Shown here: positions 34,115 to 42,550 of the stretch, piece after piece | How positions within the stretch are numbered: the first letter of the stretch is position 1 | Layout of the letters: the number at the start of each line of letters is the position of its first letter | Assembly: GCF_026003995.1 (NCBI RefSeq) | Contig: NZ_BPIG01000002.1 | Span: 1-64,000, forward strand | From: Tepidiforma sp. | GTDB lineage: Bacteria; Chloroflexota; Dehalococcoidia; Tepidiformales; Tepidiformaceae | Length of the DNA: 64,000 bases | Direction: 5' to 3' | Notes under the pieces: generated by a model | What the model saw: the letters and a program-made list of their open reading frames with translations, nothing else | Told to the model about the DNA's origin: nothing | Databases searched by the model: none | Made by a program: the position numbers and the translations under genes

Positions 34115-35677
34115 ATGTACGCGCGAGTTCGCGACATCCTGGCGACAAATTACCTGGAACTGTTGGGGATAAGACCCTCTGCTGACTTCCGGGAAATCCG
34201 GCGTGTAATCGGCCGCATCGAGATGGAGGCGGAGATGGGGGCTGCCTCCGTCGAAAGCCAGGTCATCGAGAAGGCGAAGGTCGCGCTGGGAACCGACGAG
34301 CGCGCGCTCGAGTACCGGGTCCTCGCGCGGTGGAGCGGCGATGACGTGCTGGGGCGCTGGTCGGCTCTCCACGACCAGGCGGTCGAGCAGCTGCGCAATG
34401 CGGCCAGGGCCGGGACGGAGGATGCGGTGCGGGCCGTCGCCGCCTGGCTCGAGGCCCATACAGATGCCGCCCTCGATACCGCCCTTGGGACGGCTGGCGC
34501 CGGCCGCGAACCGCTCCAGTGGGTCGCCGACGTCGCGGAAGATTACCTCTCGGCCGTCCTGGTGCCCGGCGGCGCGGTGATGACCGCCGCGCAGCTGCGG
34601 AGCCTCAGCCTGCGCCGTTTCCCCGCAACCCGTGCCGGGCTGTGGAGCAAGCTCGTCCAGTGCCGCCACGCCGAGGCGGAGGCGCTCGCCGACGAACTCC
34701 CCGAACCGGATGCGGCCCTGGGGCCGCCGATGCAGCGCCTGAGCGAGTGGTTCCGGAGGTGCAAGGGCCTCCTCAACGAAGTGATCGCCGTCCAGGCCGC
34801 GCTTCGCGAGGTCGAGCGGGAGGAAGGCAGCCTTCCGCTCGACCTCTTCAGCGCCCGCGAATCGCTGGGCGACCAGGCCGCGGGGGCAGCCCTCGTCCTC
34901 GGCATCCTGATGTTCCGCCGCGACGCGTACCGGGCGACGATCGAGCTGCTCGAGCTGGCGGCCCGCGTCGACTGCCGGCCGACGCGGAGAGACAACATCC
35001 GCGAAAACCTGGAGTTCGTGGCCCAGTACGCGCGCGGCGCGCGCACACGCGACCGGAGCGCCGAGCTGGAGCCACGGCCCGAGCCAGCGCCGGCGTCGCG
35101 GGTTCGACACGAGTTCCGCGGCGGCCCGCCCACCGCCGCGCCGCCTCCGTTCGGCGGGTGGCCCGCCGCACAGTCCCAGGGAACGGGCAGCCCGGCGTCG
35201 CAGAGCGGCCGGCCTCCCGGGGCGCCGCCGCCCTACCCGGGCCGGGGCCACCCGTCGGCCGGAGGACGGCGCCGCGTCAACTGGGCAGGAGTTGCCGGCA
35301 CCCTGGCCATCCTCGCCATCATCGGCGGCGGCATCGCCTCGAGCGTCATCGACTCGACGAGCGAAGACGATCCGGTCTCTTCGAGCGGGTCGTCGAGCTC
35401 GAGTTTTACCCCGGCGTCGTCGAGTGTCCGCTTCACGGCGGGCCAGTGCGTCATTTGGAACCCGGTCGACGGTTCGCTCACACCCGCCTCATGCAGCCGG
35501 GCCCAGGCGGCCAGGATCTTGGACGTCTTCCGAATGTCCGGGTCGACGTATCCAACGGAAGCGCAGTTCGAGCGAGCGGCAAACGTGAACTGTCCATCGT
35601 CGACGGAGTCGTTCGTCTTTCCGACCGAAGCAGGATGGCGTCGCGGTGACCGGGAGGTCATTTGTCTCGATCGTTAG
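34115..35677 (+). CDS. J-like domain membrane protein with septum-formation-like C-terminal domain
   Basis: A 520-residue protein. Residues 1-65 look like a J domain (NYLELLGIRPSADFREIRRV; ALGTDERALEYRVLARW), but GAASVE replaces the HPD tripeptide that activates Hsp70. A helical region follows to about 310, a Pro/Gly-rich linker, one TM helix (about 392-410, VAGTLAILAIIGGGIASSVI) and a Ser-rich stretch. The extracytoplasmic tail has paired Cys (GQCVIWNP, PASCSRA, NVNCPSS, REVICLDR), resembling the Septum_form domain. It is paralogous over about 330 residues to the gene at 38729 and heads the chaperone locus. Confidence 0.8.
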   Translation: MYARVRDILATNYLELLGIRPSADFREIRRVIGRIEMEAEMGAASVESQVIEKAKVALGTDERALEYRVLARWSGDDVLGRWSALHDQAVEQLRNAARAGTEDAVRAVAAWLEAHTDAALDTALGTAGAGREPLQWVADVAEDYLSAVLVPGGAVMTAAQLRSLSLRRFPATRAGLWSKLVQCRHAEAEALADELPEPDAALGPPMQRLSEWFRRCKGLLNEVIAVQAALREVEREEGSLPLDLFSARESLGDQAAGAALVLGILMFRRDAYRATIELLELAARVDCRPTRRDNIRENLEFVAQYARGARTRDRSAELEPRPEPAPASRVRHEFRGGPPTAAPPPFGGWPAAQSQGTGSPASQSGRPPGAPPPYPGRGHPSAGGRRRVNWAGVAGTLAILAIIGGGIASSVIDSTSEDDPVSSSGSSSSSFTPASSSVRFTAGQCVIWNPVDGSLTPASCSRAQAARILDVFRMSGSTYPTEAQFERAANVNCPSSTESFVFPTEAGWRRGDREVICLDR

Positions 35678-35694
35678 GTACCTGGAGGGTCATC

Positions 35695-36144
35695 TTGGGA
35701 AAGTCTTCGAAGAAGACGAAACAACAGGCGCCGAAAGCGGCACGAGAGCAGGCGCCACCGCCGGCAGCGGCCCCCGCGGAGCCGGCGGGCACTGCCGCCG
35801 ACGGGATGGCGCAGGGCGACGCCGGCGCGCCTCAGGCGGTCGACCTGCGCGCCGTCGCCCGCGCCTTTGTCGAGGCTTGGCGCCTCGAGCGGCGCGTGCG
35901 CTCCCTGGAAGATCCCCGGCTTGCTGAAGGGGTCCGGCGGCTCCTCGGCGAATTCGAAGCCGCCGGCTGCCGGCTCGAAGACCCGGTCGGCACGCGCTTC
36001 GTGGACGGCGTGACCTTCGAAGTCATCGGCGATGTGCCGCAGGGAGCCTCGCTCAAGGTCGTCGAGACGATTCGCCCCGCCGTCTACATCGGGGGACAGC
36101 TGCAAGTCCCGGCCCAGGTCATCATCGGCAGCGAGGAGGGATGA
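35695..36144 (+). CDS. divergent GrpE-like nucleotide-exchange factor
   Basis: A 149-residue protein. A Lys then Ala/Pro-rich N-terminus is followed by a helix (about 55-90, RAFVEAWRLERRVRSLED) and a beta domain (TFEVIGDVPQGASLKVVETI, then PAVYIGGQLQVPAQVIIG). The latter resembles the GrpE beta-wing that touches Hsp70. The long GrpE coiled coil is much shortened. It immediately precedes the Hsp70 gene with stop/start overlap, the classic grpE-dnaK arrangement. TTG at 35695 was chosen because GGAGGG lies 5-6 nt upstream. GrpE identity is inferred. Confidence 0.68.
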   Translation: MGKSSKKTKQQAPKAAREQAPPPAAAPAEPAGTAADGMAQGDAGAPQAVDLRAVARAFVEAWRLERRVRSLEDPRLAEGVRRLLGEFEAAGCRLEDPVGTRFVDGVTFEVIGDVPQGASLKVVETIRPAVYIGGQLQVPAQVIIGSEEG

Positions 36145-36146
36145 AC

Positions 36147-38645
36147 ATGGTGAACCAGGTCAACTGGCAGCGGTACAGCATCGACTTGGGCATCGACCTC
36201 GGGACGACGAACTCGGCCGTCGCCGCCTGCGTCGATGGCGAAGTCGAGACGCTCCGGAACAGCCTCAACAACGAACTGACCCCTTCGGCCGTGCGCGTCC
36301 GCGCGAACGGCGCCATCGATGTCGGTCAGTCGGCCTACCAGCGGCTGAGCATCAGCCCCGAGGAGGTCGCGGTCGAGTTCAAGCGCTGGATCGGGACCGA
36401 CGACACGTTCAAGTTCAGCTCCGGGCGGGAGATGTCGGCGGTGGAGCTCTCGGCGGAGGTGCTCAAGAGCCTGCTCCAGACCGCCGAGCATCGCCTCGGC
36501 CGCCGCCCGATCGCCGCCGTCATCACGGTCCCTGCGGCCTTCGACCTGAACCAGTGCGCGCGCACCGAGGCCGCTGCGCAGAAGGCCGGCATCCAGCACA
36601 CGGTGCTGCTCCAGGAGCCGATCGCCGCCTCGCTCGCCTACGGGTTCTCGGCAGACGTCCGCGAAGGCAGCTGGCTCGTGTTCGACCTCGGCGGCGGGAC
36701 GCTCGACGTCGCGCTCGTCGGCGTGCGCGATGGCCGCATCGAGGTCTTCGACCACGAAGGCGACAACTTCCTCGGGGGCAAGGACGTCGACTGGGTCATC
36801 GTCGAGAAAATTCTCCTGCCGAAGCTCGCAGAGCAGTACGACATCGATTCGTGGACTCGCGAGAACCCCGGCCGGGCGCAAGAGCTCGGAGTGCTCAAGC
36901 ACTTGGCCGAGGACGCCAAGATTCGGCTCTCGACGGCCGAGGAGGCGTTCGTCACCATCGAATCCGGGCACCTGATGCTGCTCGATGACCGGGATGACGA
37001 AGTCAGCGCCGATATCCGCGTCCTCCGGTCGGAGCTCGAAGCGCACGCCGCGCCCTGGGTCGAACGGGCGATCGCGGTGACCCGGCGGGTCATCGACCGG
37101 AACCCGGCGATCAGGCCCGGCAGCGTCCTCCTCGTCGGCGGGCCGACGAACATGCCAATCGTCCGGCGCCGCGTCGCCGAGGCGCTCGGCATCGAAGTCG
37201 TCTCCGGGACGAACCCGATGCTCGCCGTGGCCGAGGGCGCGGCCATCTTCGCTGCCTCCCAGCCGCTCCCCGCGGAGTTGCGCAAGAAGGCGGTCCAGGC
37301 GCCCGTCCAGGAGGCGGGGACCTCGCGCACCGCCCAGGTCATCGTCAGCCACGTCAACGTGACGGACGACGAAGAAACGCCCGTCGGCGTCCGCGTCCTC
37401 GGCGGAAACGCTGCGGAGATCGAGGTCGCTGCGGCCGACGGCTCGTGGCGGTCCGGCCGCCTGCCGCTCAACCCGGAAGGCGCACGCGTCGTCCCCGTTG
37501 CGCTCCTGCGGAACGGCCGCAACGAGTTCCGGGTCCACGCCTACGGCAGCGACGGCGCGAGCATTCCGCTCAGCGGCGAAACGTTCGTCGTCACCCGCGG
37601 TCTCGTCGCCGCGCCGCCGCCGCTGTCCCGCTCCATCGGCGTGGTCGCGGTCGACCCCTCCGGCGCCGGCCGCCACATCGTCGAGTGGCTCATCCCGAAG
37701 GGGACGCCGCTCCCCGCGCGCGCCAGCTACGAGTTCCGCACGACGATCGCGCTCGAACCCGGCGGCGACATCGAGGTCATCGGCATCTACCTCGTCGAAG
37801 GGGAGTCGCCCCGCCCGGAGCGGAACCGGCAAGTCGGCCGGATCGACATCACCGACCGCGATGTGCCCCGCATGCTGCCCGCGGGCTCGCCCCTGGAGAT
37901 TCGCCTCGAAGTTTCCGCCTCGCGGCTCCTCACCGCGGAAGTCTTCCTGCCGGTCACCGACCAGAGCTTCAAAATCGCGATCACGCTCGAGGCCGAGCAG
38001 CCGGCGGTCGCGGACCTGACGCGCGACCTGCTCGAGGCGCAGGAGCGGTACGACGACGCGCTCCCGTTCCTCTCCGCGGGCGACGCCCAGGTGGTGGCGA
38101 GGCGGCTCGAGGAGGCGCGCGACCTCGTGCGCTCCGCCGAATCCGGCGACCCCGACGCCGTCCAGAAGAGCCTCCACCTCCTGAAGGAAGTGCAGGCGAA
38201 GCTCGATGAAGCCGACGCGCAGTCGCGGCAGAAGCAAGCGCTCGTCGAGGCCGACGAAACGCTCGGCAACCTCCGGCAGATCGTCAACGACATGGGAACG
38301 AACGACGACCGCCAGCGCGCCGACGAACTGGCGCGCCGGCTCCAGCAGGCCCAGCAGCGCGCGGATGTCGACGAAGTCGAGCGGGCGAACGCGCTCATGG
38401 AGCGGCAGATCTTCGAGATCCTCGCGCGGCACGACTGGATCTGGCAGCAGTGGTTCGAAGAGATCGCGTCGAGCGATGGCCCCTGGAAGAACCCGATGGA
38501 AACGCAGCGGCTCATCCGGGAAGGGCGCCAGGCGATCTTGCGCAACGATTCCGCCGGCCTCCGCCGCGCCACGGTGGGCCTCGTCCAGAACCGGGCCGGG
38601 GGCGGCGGGCTGCCGTTCACCAACGTCGGCATCCGGCGGCGGTAG
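36147..38645 (+). CDS. non-canonical Hsp70 (DnaK-like) with inserted beta domain
   Basis: An 832-residue Hsp70. The ATPase domain is intact: GIDLGTTNS (15-23), VITVPAAF, VFDLGGGTLDVALV, and LLVGGPTNMPIVRRRVAEALG near 330. The usual VLLDVTPLSLG linker is absent. Residues about 395-485 form an extra beta-rich domain (VNVTDDEETPVGVRVLGG), then a SBD-beta-like region (SIGVVAVDPSG to FKIAITLEAEQ, 493-614). A long helical C-terminus without EEVD-like tail ends in FTNVGIRRR. GGAGG lies 7 nt before the ATG at 36147. ATG 36141 overlaps the previous stop. It sits between two J-like paralogues. Confidence 0.92.
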   Translation: MVNQVNWQRYSIDLGIDLGTTNSAVAACVDGEVETLRNSLNNELTPSAVRVRANGAIDVGQSAYQRLSISPEEVAVEFKRWIGTDDTFKFSSGREMSAVELSAEVLKSLLQTAEHRLGRRPIAAVITVPAAFDLNQCARTEAAAQKAGIQHTVLLQEPIAASLAYGFSADVREGSWLVFDLGGGTLDVALVGVRDGRIEVFDHEGDNFLGGKDVDWVIVEKILLPKLAEQYDIDSWTRENPGRAQELGVLKHLAEDAKIRLSTAEEAFVTIESGHLMLLDDRDDEVSADIRVLRSELEAHAAPWVERAIAVTRRVIDRNPAIRPGSVLLVGGPTNMPIVRRRVAEALGIEVVSGTNPMLAVAEGAAIFAASQPLPAELRKKAVQAPVQEAGTSRTAQVIVSHVNVTDDEETPVGVRVLGGNAAEIEVAAADGSWRSGRLPLNPEGARVVPVALLRNGRNEFRVHAYGSDGASIPLSGETFVVTRGLVAAPPPLSRSIGVVAVDPSGAGRHIVEWLIPKGTPLPARASYEFRTTIALEPGGDIEVIGIYLVEGESPRPERNRQVGRIDITDRDVPRMLPAGSPLEIRLEVSASRLLTAEVFLPVTDQSFKIAITLEAEQPAVADLTRDLLEAQERYDDALPFLSAGDAQVVARRLEEARDLVRSAESGDPDAVQKSLHLLKEVQAKLDEADAQSRQKQALVEADETLGNLRQIVNDMGTNDDRQRADELARRLQQAQQRADVDEVERANALMERQIFEILARHDWIWQQWFEEIASSDGPWKNPMETQRLIREGRQAILRNDSAGLRRATVGLVQNRAGGGGLPFTNVGIRRR

Positions 38646-38664
38646 TTCCGCCCTGCCAGTTCCC

Positions 38665-38688
38665 CGGGGCCCGGCACGCGCCGGGCCC
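38665..38688 (+). terminator. hairpin after the Hsp70 gene
   Basis: Perfect 10-bp stem GGGGCCCGGC with an ACGC loop, 20 nt after the Hsp70 stop and 41 nt before the second J-like gene. It lacks a T-run. It may attenuate read-through into the downstream gene. Confidence 0.6.
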
Positions 38689-38728
38689 CGTCTCCACATG
38701 GCGACACACCCAGGAAGAGCGATCCGGT

Positions 38729-39769
38729 ATGTATGCACGAGTCCGCGACATCCTCCAACGCAACTACCTCGACCTCCTCGGCATTCCGCCCTCCGGCACC
38801 CTGAAAGACGTCCGGCGCGCGATCCAGCGCGCCGAGATGGAGGCAGAAATGGGGGCCTCCACCGTCGATGCCGGCGTCATCGAAGCGGCGCGGGCCGCTC
38901 TCTCGAGCGACGAGCGCCTGCTCGAGTACCGCATCCTTGCCCGGTGGAGGGGCGACGAGCGCCTTGCCCGGTGGGCCTCCCCGCACGATGGTGCACTCGA
39001 GGCCCTTCGGAGCGCGCTCGGCGGCTCGCCGTCCGGGGCCGTTACGGCGGTCAGCGCATGGATCGCAGCTCACCGCGACCCCTCCCTGGCACCCGCGCTC
39101 GATGCCCCCATCCAGCAGGACGGGCCGCTCTGGTGGGTCGGAGAGGTCGCCGAGGACTACCTCTCGGCATTCCTCATCCCGGGTGCGCCGACGATGGCGG
39201 CCCATGAACTCGGAGCGCTCGATCTCTCCCCCTTTCCCGCCGCCGCCGAACGCGTGGTCATGAAGTTCATCCAGTGCCGCCTCGCCGAGGTGAACGAACT
39301 GGCCGACCTCGTCCCCGAGTTTCTCGGGGGTGATGTCGATCAGCAGGCAGCTCACGAGGCCTGTGCGTACCGGGACGAGATCAACTTGCTGCTCGATGAC
39401 TGCATCGTCCTCGATGGAACCATCGAGCGATGGGGGCTCCGGAGAACCGGCGGTACGGGCGAATTGTTCGAGGCGTTCAGGGAGCTCGCAGACGGTCTCG
39501 GGAGTGTCGCGCTCCGGGTTGCCCTCTACTCCTTTGCGTTGGGCGACCGAGCTACGGGCAAACGGCTCACTGGGAAGCTGCGCAGCGTCGGAATGGATGC
39601 GGACCTCCGCGAAGCTGCCGACATGGTCCTCGCGCGGGTGCGCCAGGTCGAAAGCCTCCCCTACCGGGCGCGGCTCTTCGCATCGAGGGTGTTCAGCGAG
39701 TTCGTGGGCCTGCTCATCGTCGGCGGCCTCATCGCCGCCGTCAGCAAGGCGTGCGATTCCGGCCCCTGA
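38729..39769 (+). CDS. J-like domain membrane protein, second paralogue
   Basis: A 346-residue protein. The first 85 residues match the protein at 34115 closely (MYARVRDIL, NYLDLLGIPPS, EMEAEMGAS, LEYRILARW), again with no HPD. A helical body shares WVGEVAEDYLSAFLIPG and KFIQCRLAEVNELAD. The C-terminus ends in a TM helix (about 318-338, EFVGLLIVGGLIAAVSKA), tail-anchored rather than followed by an exported domain. It probably tethers or modulates the adjacent Hsp70. The TM position implies a cytoplasmic J-like domain. Confidence 0.8.
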   Translation: MYARVRDILQRNYLDLLGIPPSGTLKDVRRAIQRAEMEAEMGASTVDAGVIEAARAALSSDERLLEYRILARWRGDERLARWASPHDGALEALRSALGGSPSGAVTAVSAWIAAHRDPSLAPALDAPIQQDGPLWWVGEVAEDYLSAFLIPGAPTMAAHELGALDLSPFPAAAERVVMKFIQCRLAEVNELADLVPEFLGGDVDQQAAHEACAYRDEINLLLDDCIVLDGTIERWGLRRTGGTGELFEAFRELADGLGSVALRVALYSFALGDRATGKRLTGKLRSVGMDADLREAADMVLARVRQVESLPYRARLFASRVFSEFVGLLIVGGLIAAVSKACDSGP

Positions 39770-39819
39770 CCCCCGCCGAAGAAAACGAATCGCTGCCCCG
39801 GCGCCCCCGCCGCCGCCCC

Positions 39820-40596
39820 TCAGGCGGCGGTCCAGCCGAGGTCCACGGTGATGACGGCGCCGTTGATGCCGCGGGCCGCATCGGAGGCGAGGAAGAGCGC
39901 CACGGCTGCGATGTCCTCCGGTTCGAGCAGGCCCGGCATCAGGTTCGTGAACGCCTGCACCCGCGCCATGCCCGCCGGGTCGATGCCCGCCCGCGCCATC
40001 GATTCGCCGATGTTCGTCTTCGTGCCCCCGGGCGCGATGGCGTTCGCGCGGATGCCCTTCGGCCCGTACATGTAGGCGGTGTTCTTCGTCAGCCCGATGA
40101 GCGCGTGCTTCGAGGCCGTGTAGGCCGCGCCGGCCGCGCCGCCGTGCAGCCCGCCCACCGAGGCGATGTTGATGATGCTGCCGCCGCCCTGCTCCGCCAG
40201 CTTCGGGATCGCGCGGCGCATCGTGTGGAGCGGCCCCTCGAGGTTGATGGCGAACACCCGCCGCCACGTCTCGTCGCTCACCTCGGCGACGCCCGCCATC
40301 GAATCCATCACGCCCGCGTTGTTCACCAAGATGTCGAGCCGCCCGAAGGCCTCGAACGCGCGGTCGACCAGCGCTTCGGCGGCGGCGCGGTCCGAGATGT
40401 CGCCCTGCGCGGCTTCGACGGCGGCGCCGGCCTGCCGCAGCTCGGCGACGGCCGCATCGAGCCGCTCGCCGTTCCAGTCGCCGAGGACGAGCTTCGCGCC
40501 GGCGGCGGCGAACTTCCGCGCCATCGCGAGCCCCATCCCCGAGGCCGCCCCCGTGATGAGCGCAACCCTGCCATCGAGATTCCCGGACGTTTCCAT
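39820..40596 (-). CDS. SDR family oxidoreductase
   Basis: Short-chain dehydrogenase, 258 aa. Motifs are TGAASGMG near residue 13, Asp after the second strand (LGDWN, NAD preference), NNAG near 88, catalytic Ser in NIASVGG, and YTASK near 152. The C-terminal INGAVITVDLGWTA is typical. GGAGGT lies 4 nt before the ATG at 40596. It is divergent from a TetR regulator 105 bp away, which probably controls it. Confidence 0.92.
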   Translation of the reverse strand: METSGNLDGRVALITGAASGMGLAMARKFAAAGAKLVLGDWNGERLDAAVAELRQAGAAVEAAQGDISDRAAAEALVDRAFEAFGRLDILVNNAGVMDSMAGVAEVSDETWRRVFAINLEGPLHTMRRAIPKLAEQGGGSIINIASVGGLHGGAAGAAYTASKHALIGLTKNTAYMYGPKGIRANAIAPGGTKTNIGESMARAGIDPAGMARVQAFTNLMPGLLEPEDIAAVALFLASDAARGINGAVITVDLGWTAA

Positions 40597-40649
40597 CGCG
40601 ACCTCCGTGCGTGGTGGAGTGCCGCCATCGTCCGCGATGTGGCACGCAG

Positions 40650-40693
40650 TGTCAAGATCGGCGTTGTGAGCACGGTTCGGCATCGCCTAGAAT
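40650..40693. promoter_or_regulatory. divergent promoter region of SDR and tetR
   Basis: For tetR, TTGTGA (40664-40669), an 18-bp spacer and TAGAAT (40688-40693) end 7 nt before the ATG, so the mRNA is probably leaderless. On the minus strand a consensus TTGACA (40650-40655) may be the SDR -35, although no good -10 follows at 17 bp. I see no clean TetR palindrome. Confidence 0.55.
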
Positions 40694-40700
40694 TCGAGCC

Positions 40701-41315
40701 ATGGGACAGGGAACCGCCGCCCCCGCCGGCGGCCTGCGCGAACGCGCCCGCCGCGCCATCCGGGCCGAAATCGCGCGGGTCGGCATGGAGCTCTTCCTCC
40801 GCAAAGGGTTCGAGCCGACCACGGTCGAGGAGATCGCGGCCGCGGCCGGCATCTCGCGCCGCAGCTTCTTCCGCTACTTCGGCTCGAAAGACGAAGTGGT
40901 GCTCGCCCATCTCGACGAGCTGGCGGCGACGGTCACGGAGGCGCTCGCCGCCCGGCCGGCGGACGAAGACCCGTGGGTCTCGCTCCGCCGCGCCTTCGAT
41001 GCCATCGTCGCCGAGGCGGAGGCCGACCGGGCGGCCGGCTTCGGCCTCGCGCGGCTGCTGAACGAGACGGAGGCGCTCCGCGGCCAGTACGCGGAGCGCC
41101 AGAAGCGCGCCTGGGTCGGAGCAGCAGCGCCGGTCATCGCCGAACGGCTGCCGCCGCTCGCCGGGCCGGGGCCGGATATCCGCGCCGAGGCGCTCGTCGC
41201 GGCCGCGCTCGGCTGCGTCGCCATCGTCGCCGATGCCTGCCTCGCGGGCGGCCCGGACGCCGATTTCGCCGCCCTGCTCGACCAGGCGATGGCGGCCGTG
41301 CGGCCGCTCGGTTAG
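40701..41315 (+). CDS. TetR family transcriptional regulator
   Basis: A 204-residue repressor. The N-terminal helix-turn-helix is classic TetR (ELFLRKGFEPTTVEEIAAAAGISRRSFFRYFGSKDEV, given here as its landmarks GFEPTTVEEIA, GISRRSFFRYF and SKDEVV, about residues 35-70). A helical ligand/dimer domain follows. Divergent orientation and the shared 104-bp region make the SDR at 39820 the likely target. Its TAG stop overlaps the TAA of the convergent hydrolase. Confidence 0.92.
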   Translation: MGQGTAAPAGGLRERARRAIRAEIARVGMELFLRKGFEPTTVEEIAAAAGISRRSFFRYFGSKDEVVLAHLDELAATVTEALAARPADEDPWVSLRRAFDAIVAEAEADRAAGFGLARLLNETEALRGQYAERQKRAWVGAAAPVIAERLPPLAGPGPDIRAEALVAAALGCVAIVADACLAGGPDADFAALLDQAMAAVRPLG

Positions 41316-42070
41316 GCGGCGCCGGCCCGGCCGAGGTGCCGGGTGAAGAACTCCTCCCACGCCTGCCGCTCGTAGAGCGGGACCTGCACGTGGCGCCCCG
41401 GGTTCGCGTGGAGCGTCTTCTCCGTCGAACCGAGCGCGTCGAACAGGGCGAGCACGGAATCGCGCGGGGCCACCTCATCGTCCCACTGGCACATCACCAT
41501 CGCCGGCACCGTGATCTGCCGGGCGAGCCGGCCGAACTCCTCGTTTCGTACGCCGGCGAGGCCGAGGACGGCCGCCCGGACGCGCGGTTCGCCCGCGACG
41601 AACGGCACGCCGATCGCGGTGCCCATCGAAAGCCCCCACCAGCCGACCGGCCCGGCGCCCACCTCCGGCAGCTGCTGCGCCGCATCGAGCGCTGCCCGCC
41701 ATTCGCCGACGGCGCGGCTGACGCGGGCGGCGAGCTGCCGCATCCGCTCGGGGTCGATGGGCGGCAGGCTGCCAGCGCCGCGGAGGGCGCGGGCCTGCGC
41801 GAGCTCGGCTTCGCTGGCGCGTTCGCCGTGGCCCGGGTTATCGATGCTCAGGCAGGCGTAGCCGTGGTGGCGGACGAACGCGCGCGCCTTGGCGAGCAGG
41901 GTATCGACCCGCTTGTGCTGCATGCCGCCGTGGCAGAGCAGGAGGAGCGGCCGCGGCCCGCGGGCGCCCTCCGGCAGCCAGAGGATGCCGGGCACGCGCT
42001 CGCCCTCGACGGTCAGCTCGAAGGTGCGCTCGGTGACGCCGAGTTCGGTGGTTTCCGCGGTGAACTGCAT
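41312..42070 (-). CDS. alpha/beta hydrolase (dienelactone-hydrolase-like)
   Basis: Soluble alpha/beta hydrolase, 252 aa. LLLLCHGGMQHKR supplies the oxyanion turn, nucleophile Ser sits in GWWGLSMGTAIG (about 135), the acid is probably Asp in CQWDDEVAP, and the catalytic His lies in NPGRHVQVP near the end. An esterase or acyl-transfer role is likely, substrate unknown. AAGGAG lies 7 nt before the ATG. Its stop overlaps that of tetR. Confidence 0.88.
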   Translation of the reverse strand: MQFTAETTELGVTERTFELTVEGERVPGILWLPEGARGPRPLLLLCHGGMQHKRVDTLLAKARAFVRHHGYACLSIDNPGHGERASEAELAQARALRGAGSLPPIDPERMRQLAARVSRAVGEWRAALDAAQQLPEVGAGPVGWWGLSMGTAIGVPFVAGEPRVRAAVLGLAGVRNEEFGRLARQITVPAMVMCQWDDEVAPRDSVLALFDALGSTEKTLHANPGRHVQVPLYERQAWEEFFTRHLGRAGAA

Positions 42071-42198
42071 GGAGGAGCTCCTTCCCGGCGCGGTGCGGGG
42101 GCCGGCCCCCAGTCGGTTCGAATCCGAACGAGACTGGCCCCGGGCGCCGGTTCTCGAATGGTGTTCGGGGATTGTACGCGGCCCGGCGGCCCGCTGCC

Positions 42199-42399
42199 TC
42201 AGCTGAACAGCGCGAGCGCCGCCGCCGCCAGCGCGAGGGGCAGCGCCATGCAGCCCGCCGCACGGCCGACCTTCCGCTGGCGGCCCTGCCGGGTGAGCGG
42301 AATGCCCGTCTTCCGGGCGATGCGCCCTTTCGCGGCCGAGATCCCCACGGCGCGCTTCCACGAGAACGAGAACCCGTACGTGCGGCGTCGGCGCGGCAT
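42199..42399 (-). CDS. small conserved basic protein, 66 aa
   Basis: Arg/Lys-rich N-terminal half (MPRRRRTYGFSFSWKRAVG, RIARKTGIPLTRQGRQRKVG) followed by one hydrophobic helix (CMALPLALAAAALALF). The FSFSWKRA...TGIP-T-QGRQRK pattern is one I associate with short uncharacterised proteins of actinobacteria and plasmids. No function is known to me. An AGG is just upstream of the ATG. Confidence 0.68.
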   Translation of the reverse strand: MPRRRRTYGFSFSWKRAVGISAAKGRIARKTGIPLTRQGRQRKVGRAAGCMALPLALAAAALALFS

Positions 42400-42550
42400 C
42401 CTGCTCACCCCCGGATGGCGTGGTCGGGCGCATGGTAGCGAACCCGGCCCGCCGCCGCCGCGCCCCCGCCCGTTGAACCGGCGCCCGGCACGGCGGATAC
42501 TCCGCCGCGGCAGGCCCGGGGCCCGAACCCGGGTGCCGCCGGGGCTTCGC

